Assembly: GCF_934561735.1 (NCBI RefSeq)
Contig: NZ_CAKTGT010000002.1
Span: 186,001-250,000 of the forward strand
DNA: 64,000 nucleotides
Reading direction: 5' to 3'
Origin: an uncultured Eubacterium sp.
Lineage (GTDB): Bacteria > Bacillota > Clostridia > Oscillospirales > Acutalibacteraceae
In this document: positions 55,297-62,356 of the stretch, in pieces
Position numbering within the stretch: the stretch's first letter is position 1
Layout of the letters: each line of letters begins with the position of its first letter
Program-made: the position numbers and the translations under genes
The notes under the pieces: model-generated
Database searches by the model: none
The model's input: the letters and a program-made list of their open reading frames with translations, nothing else
Told to the model about the DNA's origin: nothing

Positions 55297-56563
55297 TGTA
55301 GAATTCCTCAACAACATTTTTCATATCAGGAAATTCGGTTAACTTTACACCCCAAAAATCGGTATTGTCAAGCACATCGGATATACTCGGCTTGCCCTCA
55401 AAGAACGAAAGTACGGTTTCGCTGTCGTGCACTTCGTATTCTCTTGCACTTTTGTGATTGTAAAAAGCGATAAGATAAGCAAGCGATTTTGAAAGATTTA
55501 GCGGAGCGGTGCCGTTGATTTTTGCATAATCAAGGATTGACGGCAAAACTCTTGCTTTAAACTTTGCAACCGAATTAAGCGAAATATCAAGAAGCTTATG
55601 GTCAATAAACGGATTATTGAATCTTTCCAAAACACTGTTTGCGTATTCCTCAAGAACAGCTTTATCAAGCGGAATTGTAGGATAAATTTCCTCCAAAATA
55701 TTAGAAATGTATGACTTAAAATAATCGTCATTTACCAGATCACGAACAATGTCAAAGCCTTTGAGATAAGCACCCAAGACGGTTGATGTGTGGACACCGT
55801 TAAGTATACGCACCTTACGGGTTCTGTACTTAGCAATATTATCGGTAAACACAACCGTATCGTCATTAAAAGGCAACACGAGTTTTGAGTAATCGTCTGC
55901 ATCTATAATAAATAATCTGTAAGGCTCACAGGTCACACTGCAAGGGTCAGTATCGGCTTGATTGTGACCGGTTACGATTCGGTCAACAAGTGTGTTACAA
56001 AAATGACATTTTGTATTAACATAATCCGTAAAATCCTCGTCGAAGCCCCAATACTTTGCATATTTAAGTATACAGTTTTTAAGTTCAATACCGTTATCTT
56101 CTATAAGCTCAACAGGCAAAAACACCAAGTCGCCTTTATTTTGCTTATATCTATGATAAAGCATATAAGCAATTTTACCCGGGAACGAAACATTCGGAAA
56201 ATCGGAATATTCATCTGTTTCAACAAACGCAATTCCGGCTTCGGTTGTGTTGGAAACAACAATTTGAAGTTCATCACTGCAAAAAGTATCAACAAGCCTG
56301 TCCGTTTCGATAATGGTATCAATACAATCTGACACACAAGTGATACAGCGTCTGTCATCAATAACTTTGCCGTTAATTCTGCCTCTGTGAATAATATCAT
56401 AAATCCTGTTTTGCCCGTTCAAAGCGTTGATGACTTTGTTATTTGTTCTCGGCTGACATATTGCCACCGAACCTTTATATCCGCCATCACAAGCGTTTTG
56501 TATGTATTCTTCAACAAAGGCACGCAAAAAATTGCCTTCACCGATTTGGAGTATTGTTGCCAT
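55286..56563 (-). CDS. uxaB: Tagaturonate reductase
   Basis: NADH-dependent reduction of D-tagaturonate to D-altronate. The 425-residue protein is a polyol-type long-chain dehydrogenase with the nucleotide-binding start LQIGEGNFLRAF near residue 5 and the catalytic Lys/Asn/His segment KVRILNGVHTSTVLGAYL near 254. Pairing with uxaA favours tagaturonate over fructuronate or mannitol as substrate. It starts 12 bases after dut. Confidence 0.92.
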   Translation of the reverse strand: MATILQIGEGNFLRAFVEEYIQNACDGGYKGSVAICQPRTNNKVINALNGQNRIYDIIHRGRINGKVIDDRRCITCVSDCIDTIIETDRLVDTFCSDELQIVVSNTTEAGIAFVETDEYSDFPNVSFPGKIAYMLYHRYKQNKGDLVFLPVELIEDNGIELKNCILKYAKYWGFDEDFTDYVNTKCHFCNTLVDRIVTGHNQADTDPCSVTCEPYRLFIIDADDYSKLVLPFNDDTVVFTDNIAKYRTRKVRILNGVHTSTVLGAYLKGFDIVRDLVNDDYFKSYISNILEEIYPTIPLDKAVLEEYANSVLERFNNPFIDHKLLDISLNSVAKFKARVLPSILDYAKINGTAPLNLSKSLAYLIAFYNHKSAREYEVHDSETVLSFFEGKPSISDVLDNTDFWGVKLTEFPDMKNVVEEFYNEI

Positions 56564-56574
56564 AATATGCCTTC

Positions 56575-57084
56575 TTATTTTGTTGTTGAGCCAAAGCCGC
56601 CGTCACGAATACCGTCGGCATCATCCGACATTGTAATGCCGAACTGAGTAAAAATACCCTGCGAAAATCCATCGCCTGCCGATACGGTAACGCTGTGACC
56701 GTCATCGTGAGCGGTGCAGGAAAGTTTAATCATAATATGGCCTTCGTTTGAAGAGTTATAATAATCGGCGTCAATTATGCCGACTGTGTTATCAAGTCCG
56801 ACTCTGTGCTTAAATCCGAGACCCGAACGAGGAAAAATGCTGAGCACCCATCCGTCATTGATTTTTGCACGGATACCGGTAGGAATAAGGGTAGAGTTAC
56901 CTGTTTTGATTGTTATATCGGCCGGTGCAAAGAAATCGTATCCTGCCGAGCCGACTGTTGCACGAACAGGAAGTTTGATACTGTCATAGATTGATTTTAC
57001 ATTTTCTGTTTCGGGATATACCTTGAGCCAGTCCTTTTCAAATTGTTCAAAGCTGACTTTTTCAAATTCGGCAATTCTTTGCAT
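56575..57084 (-). CDS. dut: dUTP diphosphatase (trimeric dUTPase)
   Basis: Hydrolyses dUTP to dUMP, keeping uracil out of DNA and feeding dTMP synthesis. The 169-residue protein shows all five motifs: GSAGYDFFAP (motif 1) near residue 46, PRSGLGF (motif 2) near 86, GLDNTVGIIDADYYN (motif 3) near 95, GDGFSQGIF (motif 4) near 138, and RDGGFGSTTK (motif 5) at the C-terminus. About 35 residues precede motif 1, longer than usual. It lies between a DUF6171 gene and uxaB inside a pectin-sugar operon. Confidence 0.93.
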   Translation of the reverse strand: MQRIAEFEKVSFEQFEKDWLKVYPETENVKSIYDSIKLPVRATVGSAGYDFFAPADITIKTGNSTLIPTGIRAKINDGWVLSIFPRSGLGFKHRVGLDNTVGIIDADYYNSSNEGHIMIKLSCTAHDDGHSVTVSAGDGFSQGIFTQFGITMSDDADGIRDGGFGSTTK

Positions 57085-57099
57085 AATTATTTCCTCGTT

Positions 57100-57357
57100 T
57101 CACCATTTTTTATCATCAAAATTCGGGCAATCCTTGTTTTTCAGAATTGCACGAACTTCTACATAACAGCCGCATTTCAGGCACATACCCGAAATCAAGC
57201 TGTCGCATTTTTTACACATAGACAAACGATGATTATATACCTCATCGCTCACCTTTTCCGAAGCATCTATTGTTTGGATATAATCTTGGATTTGACTGTA
57301 TGTCACATTTTGACCTGCTTCAAAAAGCAAACATCTTTTGCAATTATTATCCATCAC
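57100..57357 (-). CDS. Small cysteine-rich protein, DUF6171-like
   Basis: The 85-residue protein has eight Cys in metal-binding spacing: CKRC at residues 6-9, MCKKC near 50, MCLKCGC near 60 and a last one in DCPNF. It resembles the DUF6171 group of putative zinc-binding proteins, whose function is unknown. Its ATG overlaps the abfA stop (ATGA-type overlap), and dut follows 15 bases later, so all are one transcript. Confidence 0.8.
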   Translation of the reverse strand: MMDNNCKRCLLFEAGQNVTYSQIQDYIQTIDASEKVSDEVYNHRLSMCKKCDSLISGMCLKCGCYVEVRAILKNKDCPNFDDKKW

Positions 57358-58841
57358 TTATTAATAACAAATTTAACCACACTACAAGCAGGAATTGTAG
57401 CAGTAAAGCCGTCTTTGAGTTTTCTGAAATCGGTAAAATCCACGGTTTTTACATTGTCTGCGTTGTCAAAGTCATTCTTTTGATGACATTCGCCGGTTAA
57501 AATTTCTGCAGTAATGCTTTCAACCTTTGTATCTGCAATTTGACATTTAATCTTTGCAGACTTGGTTGACGAATTGTTTGTTATCGTTGAATAAATCGTA
57601 CCGTTTTCATCAACTGAAGCAGATTCGCAAAGCTGAGGAAAATCCTTGTTATCATTAGGTGAATTTACAAGCGGTGTGGTGATATATGAACCCACAAGAG
57701 TATTTTCCTGATGTTCCTTATACATCTTGAAAACATAATAGGTAGGCGTTTTAATCATTTTTTCACCGTCTGTGAGAATAACCGACTGAAGCACATTAAC
57801 GGTTTGGGCAATATTAGCCATCATAAGTCTGTCGGCATGCTTGTTGAAAATATTGAGAGTAAGACCTGCAACAATAGCGTCACGCATAGTATTTTGCTGA
57901 TACAAAAAGCCCGGATTTGTACCCTCCTCAACATCATACCAAGTGCCCCACTCATCAACGATAAGTTTAACCCAGCGTTGAGGATTGATACTGTCCATCA
58001 TTGCAAGATGATTGGTAATAAGTTCTTCCATTCTGTAAGCCTTGCAAATTGTTGAATCATATTCTTTTTTATCAAACACCGTTGCAGAGCCTTTATGATT
58101 CCATTGACCGGTAGGAATAGTGTAATAGTGAAGCGAAATACCGTTTGCATGGTGCTTAACCTTGTCCATAACCTCTTTTGTCCAATGATAATCATCAACA
58201 TTAGGTCCGCAGGCAATACGGGAAATATGCTTATTGGAATCATAATCACGGCAATATGTATTATAACGCTTAAAAAGGCAACCGTAATATTCCGGGTCCA
58301 TATTTCCGCCGCAACCCCAAGATTCGTTGCCGACACCGAAATATTTAAGATCAAACGGCTTTTCACTGCCGTTTTTCTTGCGAAGTTCAGCCATAGGAGA
58401 AACACCGTCAAATGTCATATATTCTACCCATTCGCTCATTTCACGAACAGAACCTGAGCCGACATTGCCGTTGACATAGGTATCACAACCGAGTTGACGG
58501 CAAAGTTCAAAATATTCGTGAGTGCCGAATGAATTATCTTCAACAACTCCGCCCCAGTGGGTATTAATCATTTTCTTTCTTTGAGATTTATCACCGATTC
58601 CGTCTTTCCAATGGTATTCATCGGCAAAGCAACCGCCCGGCCAACGAAGAACGGGAATGCCCATATCCTTGAGTGCCTCTACCACATCACATCTCATACC
58701 GTTTACATTTGGGATTTTTGAGTTTTCACCCACATAAATGCCCTCATAGATACATCTGCCGAGATGTTCGGAAAAATGGCCGTACAAATCTTTATTGATT
58801 TTTGCGATTTTTTGGTTTGGATTGATAAGATACTTTTCCAT
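57354..58841 (-). CDS. abfA: Intracellular alpha-L-arabinofuranosidase, GH51
   Basis: Releases arabinofuranose from arabinan, arabinoxylan or pectin oligosaccharides after import. The 495-residue protein has no signal peptide, begins with the GH51 start DLYGHFSEHLGRCIYEGI near residue 20, and has VLRWPGGCFADEYHW near 65, the acid/base Glu in GVGNESWGCGG near 175 and the nucleophile Glu in LIVDEWGTWYD near 292. It heads the operon with DUF6171, dut, uxaB and uxaA. Confidence 0.95.
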   Translation of the reverse strand: MEKYLINPNQKIAKINKDLYGHFSEHLGRCIYEGIYVGENSKIPNVNGMRCDVVEALKDMGIPVLRWPGGCFADEYHWKDGIGDKSQRKKMINTHWGGVVEDNSFGTHEYFELCRQLGCDTYVNGNVGSGSVREMSEWVEYMTFDGVSPMAELRKKNGSEKPFDLKYFGVGNESWGCGGNMDPEYYGCLFKRYNTYCRDYDSNKHISRIACGPNVDDYHWTKEVMDKVKHHANGISLHYYTIPTGQWNHKGSATVFDKKEYDSTICKAYRMEELITNHLAMMDSINPQRWVKLIVDEWGTWYDVEEGTNPGFLYQQNTMRDAIVAGLTLNIFNKHADRLMMANIAQTVNVLQSVILTDGEKMIKTPTYYVFKMYKEHQENTLVGSYITTPLVNSPNDNKDFPQLCESASVDENGTIYSTITNNSSTKSAKIKCQIADTKVESITAEILTGECHQKNDFDNADNVKTVDFTDFRKLKDGFTATIPACSVVKFVINK

Positions 58842-58869
58842 ATACTTCTCCTTAAAACTAATTAATAAT

Positions 58870-58898
58870 AAGTTATCATATTAAAAATATAAAGTCAA
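58870..58898 (-). promoter_or_regulatory. Probable promoter of the abfA operon
   Basis: On the minus strand TTGACT (58893-58898), 17-base spacer, TAACTT as a weak -10. Its -35 lies 5 bases from the -35 of the divergent peptidase promoter. Confidence 0.45.
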
Positions 58899-58902
58899 TA
58901 AA

Positions 58903-58931
58903 TTGACATAAAATCTTTTAAGTTTTATAAT
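58903..58931 (+). promoter_or_regulatory. Consensus promoter of the Xaa-Pro peptidase gene
   Basis: TTGACA (58903-58908), 17-base spacer, TATAAT (58926-58931): full consensus. Confidence 0.88.
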
Positions 58932-58962
58932 ACGAATATCATATATTTTATGAGGTGAAAAA

Positions 58963-60036
58963 ATGCAAAATATCGAAAAATGTGTAAATATACTCAAAAG
59001 AAAGGGTGCAGATGCACTTGTTCTCTTAGATGAAGCAAATATGCACTATCTGTGCGGATTTTCTCCGAGCGAAGGAATGGTTATTATTTTGAATAACGGT
59101 GACGCCTTTCATCTTGTTGATTCAAGATACACCGAAACTGCCGAAAATCACGCAAAGGAAACCGGACTTAAAGTTATTGAGTTTAAGAGAAGCTATTATG
59201 AAGAACTTGCGAAAATCATAAACGACAGCAAGTCAAAGAGCGTTGTATACGAAAGCGACACAATTTCGCTCAAAGCGTTTGAAAACATCAAAAAGCACTG
59301 TAAAGATGCTCAAATGGTTGAACTCGGCGACTTGCTTATGAGAGAGCGAAACAGAAAAGAAGCCGACGAAATCGTGCTGATGAAAAAAGCAAATCAAATT
59401 GCCGAAAAGGCATTTTTGGAACTTCTTAACCATATTAAGCCGGGCAAAACAGAAAAAGAACTTGCGGCATATTTTGACTATCTTATGGCAAAAGAAGGCT
59501 CTGACGGAGTGAGTTTTGACACAATTTTACTTGCAGGCGAAAGGACTTCCATGCCTCACGGTGTACCGAGCGAAAACACGGTAAAAGACGGTGAATTTGT
59601 TTTGTTTGACTTTGGTGCAACATACCAAGGTTATCACAGCGATATGACAAGGACCGTTGCAGTTGGCAGTGCAAGTGACGAGATGAAAGAAATGTACGAT
59701 TTGGTACTCAAAGCTCAGCTTGCCGGCATAAAGGCACTCAACGCAGGCGTTAAGTGTGCCGATGTCTACAAAGCGGCATATGATGTGCTTAACGAAAAGG
59801 ATATGGCACAATACTTCAGGCACGGACTCGGACACGGTGTAGGGCTTGAAATTCACGAAGGATTCAACGCTTCACCAAGAAGTAAAGACACTTATGAAGT
59901 AGGTAATGTTACATCCATTGAACCGGGAATTTACATTCCAAACAAGTTTGGAATAAGAATTGAAGATGTTTGCTATCTTGCTCCGAGGGGCAGAGAAAAC
60001 CTGTCTAATGTTACCAAATCATTAATAATTCTATAA
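58963..60036 (+). CDS. Xaa-Pro peptidase, M24 family
   Basis: Cytosolic dimetal peptidase that removes residues next to proline. The 357-residue protein has a creatinase-type N-terminal domain (MHYLCGFSPSEGMVII near residue 27) and the pita-bread catalytic domain with metal ligands in LFDFGATYQGYHSDMTRT (two Asp) near 208, RHGLGHGVGLEIHE (His) near 286, and Glu residues in SIEPGIYIP and IRIEDV. GAGGTG precedes the ATG. Aminopeptidase and prolidase activities cannot be told apart from sequence. Confidence 0.93.
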   Translation: MQNIEKCVNILKRKGADALVLLDEANMHYLCGFSPSEGMVIILNNGDAFHLVDSRYTETAENHAKETGLKVIEFKRSYYEELAKIINDSKSKSVVYESDTISLKAFENIKKHCKDAQMVELGDLLMRERNRKEADEIVLMKKANQIAEKAFLELLNHIKPGKTEKELAAYFDYLMAKEGSDGVSFDTILLAGERTSMPHGVPSENTVKDGEFVLFDFGATYQGYHSDMTRTVAVGSASDEMKEMYDLVLKAQLAGIKALNAGVKCADVYKAAYDVLNEKDMAQYFRHGLGHGVGLEIHEGFNASPRSKDTYEVGNVTSIEPGIYIPNKFGIRIEDVCYLAPRGRENLSNVTKSLIIL

Positions 60037-60053
60037 ACAAACTGTTAATTCGA

Positions 60054-60082
60054 TTGACATTTACTTTTCTTTGTGGTAAATA
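60054..60082 (+). promoter_or_regulatory. Promoter of glmS
   Basis: TTGACA (60054-60059), 17-base spacer, TAAATA (60077-60082), about 90 bases before the ribozyme core. Confidence 0.65.
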
Positions 60083-60161
60083 GTATTTATCCGTGAGGAT
60101 AGCACCTTGAAAATTTAATGCGTGATAATTTTGCACTTAATTATTGATGATATAAAACTGT

Positions 60162-60318
60162 CGGCTGTGATTTCAGCCGCAGTTAGCGCCCGAACCCTAT
60201 GGGTTGACGAGGAAAAGAGTTATCGAAATATTCGGCGGATGCTCTTTCGTACGCTTTGGTGCGTAAGAAAAAGGCAAAAACTTCGGCAACGAAGCAACAA
60301 ATCCTTTTTCACAAAGCG
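60162..60318 (+). promoter_or_regulatory. glmS ribozyme (glucosamine-6-phosphate-activated self-cleaving riboswitch)
   Basis: The 340-base gap before glmS holds the conserved core of the glmS ribozyme in order: AGCGCC at 60185-60190, GTTGACGAGGA at 60203-60213, TTATCGAA at 60220-60227 and TTCGGCGGATG from 60231, followed by hairpins TACGC/GCGTA and CTTCG/CGAAG near 60250-60295. Cleavage is expected between A60185 and G60186. When glucosamine-6-phosphate is high the glmS mRNA is cut and degraded, giving feedback control. A separate hairpin CGGCTG/CAGCCG (60162-60179) lies just upstream of the cut. The rest of the gap holds the promoter and an AT-rich stretch with no gene. Confidence 0.92.
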
Positions 60319-60377
60319 ATATTAAGTATAAAATTTTAATTTAATCATACAGTTATAATAAGAAATGAGGAATGATT

Positions 60378-62192
60378 ATGTGTGGAATTATCGGATACAC
60401 AGGATATACAGACGCAAGAGGTAAATTAATCAAAGGGCTTAAAACCCTGGAATACAGAGGCTACGACAGTGCGGGAATCGCCGTTTTCAACGACACGCTC
60501 AACGAAGTTATCGTTGCAAAATGTGAGGGCAGAGTTGAAAGGCTTGATGAAAAATCAAAGGACATCAAGGGCAACACCGGTATCGGTCATACAAGATGGG
60601 CAACGCACGGCGGTGTGAGTGACTCAAACTCTCACCCGCACAAATTCGGCAATGTAACGCTTGTGCACAACGGAATTATTGAGAATTATGCTTCAATAAA
60701 AAATCAACTCGGTATTGCAGGCAAGCTCAAAAGCCAGACGGACAGCGAGGTTGTTGCCGCTTTGATTGACAATTACTATCACATCGGCAGTGACCCGAGC
60801 GAAGCCATTATCAAGGCGGTCAAAGAAATCAAGGGCACATTTGCACTCGGAATTATGTTTGATGACATTCCCGATGTGATTTACGCTGTCAGAAATGTCA
60901 GCCCTATTGTGTGCTGTGTAAATGATGACGGTGCGTACATTGCGTCCGACATCACGGCTATCGGCGAATACAGCAAGGAATACTTTGTTTTGCCTGAACT
61001 GACTATTGCAGAAATCAGCAAAAAAGGTATTGAAGTAAGGGATTTTCAGGACAACAAGGTTGATGTGAAAATGCTTGAACTTGATTGGGACATCAACAAT
61101 TCGGGCAAGAAACACTATCCGTTTTATATGGAAAAAGAAATCAGCGAGCAACCGGAGGTTATTGAAAAAACAATCCGTTTGAGAATTAAAGACGGATTGC
61201 CTGATTTTTCGGCTGACGGAGTTGACGACAGCATTTTTACGGAATGTGAAAACATCACGGTTATTGCCTGTGGCACGGCTATGCACGCTGGGCTTATCGG
61301 CAAGCATTTGATTGAAAAGACTTGCGCCCTTCCCGTAAATGTTTATATGGCGAGCGAATATATGTATTGCGACCCGATTGTAAGCGACAAAACGCTTGTT
61401 ATCTGCGTTTCGCAAAGCGGTGAAACAATAGACACCCTTGAAGCGTTGAAATACGCAAAATCAAAGGGAGCAAAAACGCTTTCGATAGTCAATGTTAAAG
61501 GCTCATCAATAGCAATGACGAGTGACAATGTCATTTACACAAATGCCGGCCCCGAAATTGCCGTTGCATCAACAAAGGCGTACACAACTCAAGTTGCGGT
61601 GTTCTGTTTGATTACTGCAAAAACTGCGCTTTTGCGTGGTTGCTTCAACGAAGATGAAACAAAAAGTTTCGTAAACGAACTTGAAAAAATTCCGCAAGCT
61701 GTTGACGACATACTTCAACGCAAGGATGAAATACATCATCTGTCACAATCTCTGCTCACCGCTGAGCACACATTTATGATTGGCAGAGGACTTGACTACC
61801 CTGCTCTGCTTGAAGCGTCATTGAAGCTAAAGGAAATCAGCTACATTCATTCGGAAGCATTTGCATCGGGCGAATTGAAGCACGGCACAATTGCGTTGAT
61901 AACCAAGAAAACTCCGGTTATAGCTCTGCTTACGCAAGAAAAATTGATGTCAAAGCAAATCTCGAACATAAGAGAGGTTGAGTCACGAGGAGCAACGGTT
62001 ATCAGCTTTGTAAAAGACGGACTTCAAACAAAAGACATCAAGCCTGATTTTGTTTTGCCAAATCTCAATGACGATTTTATGGCGATACCGGCTGTTGTTG
62101 CAATGCAACTGCTTGCATATTATGTTTCGGCTGACAAGGGACTTGATGTTGACAAACCGAGGAACTTGGCAAAAGTTGTTACAGTAGAATAA
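60378..62192 (+). CDS. glmS: Glucosamine-6-phosphate synthase (isomerizing)
   Basis: Makes glucosamine-6-phosphate from fructose-6-phosphate and glutamine for peptidoglycan and other amino sugars. The 604-residue protein has the N-terminal glutaminase with nucleophile Cys2 (MCGIIGYTG), HTRWATHGG near residue 73, and two SIS isomerase domains (ACGTAMHAGL near 297, SQSGETIDTL near 343). An ATG two codons earlier is in frame, but Cys must follow Met directly, and GAGG is 8 bases before 60378, so this start is chosen. Confidence 0.97.
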   Translation: MCGIIGYTGYTDARGKLIKGLKTLEYRGYDSAGIAVFNDTLNEVIVAKCEGRVERLDEKSKDIKGNTGIGHTRWATHGGVSDSNSHPHKFGNVTLVHNGIIENYASIKNQLGIAGKLKSQTDSEVVAALIDNYYHIGSDPSEAIIKAVKEIKGTFALGIMFDDIPDVIYAVRNVSPIVCCVNDDGAYIASDITAIGEYSKEYFVLPELTIAEISKKGIEVRDFQDNKVDVKMLELDWDINNSGKKHYPFYMEKEISEQPEVIEKTIRLRIKDGLPDFSADGVDDSIFTECENITVIACGTAMHAGLIGKHLIEKTCALPVNVYMASEYMYCDPIVSDKTLVICVSQSGETIDTLEALKYAKSKGAKTLSIVNVKGSSIAMTSDNVIYTNAGPEIAVASTKAYTTQVAVFCLITAKTALLRGCFNEDETKSFVNELEKIPQAVDDILQRKDEIHHLSQSLLTAEHTFMIGRGLDYPALLEASLKLKEISYIHSEAFASGELKHGTIALITKKTPVIALLTQEKLMSKQISNIREVESRGATVISFVKDGLQTKDIKPDFVLPNLNDDFMAIPAVVAMQLLAYYVSADKGLDVDKPRNLAKVVTVE

Positions 62193-62226
62193 AATTATCT
62201 GCAAAATCACGCATTAAACAAGGCAC

Positions 62227-62268
62227 AAAAAGCGACACGGTTCTTTTGAACTATGTCGCTTTTTCTTT
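62227..62268 (+). terminator. Terminator of glmS
   Basis: AAAAGCGACA...GTTC / GAAC...TGTCGCTTTT stem, then TTTTCTTTT. Confidence 0.85.
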
Positions 62269-62294
62269 TATATTGGTGCACCGCTTACTTTTTA

Positions 62295-62347
62295 ACCCCT
62301 CAGTCGCACATAAAGTGCGACAGCTCCCCTTACAAGTAAGAGGAGCC
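62295..62347. repeat. Paired-hairpin intergenic element
   Basis: Two adjacent hairpins: GTCGCA/TGCGAC (62303-62321) and GCTCCCCTTA/TAAGAGGAGC (62323-62346, one mismatch), introduced by CCCCTCA. The CCCTCAGTC...GACAGCTCCCC...GGAGCC layout resembles a palindromic element I have seen repeated between genes in gut Firmicutes genomes; only one copy is in this window. Confidence 0.55.
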
Positions 62348-62356
62348 TTCATAGGT

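Noticed and set aside
60122..60325. A 67-codon open frame between the peptidase gene and glmS
   Set aside because: It runs through the glmS ribozyme core and has no ribosome site or family resemblance.
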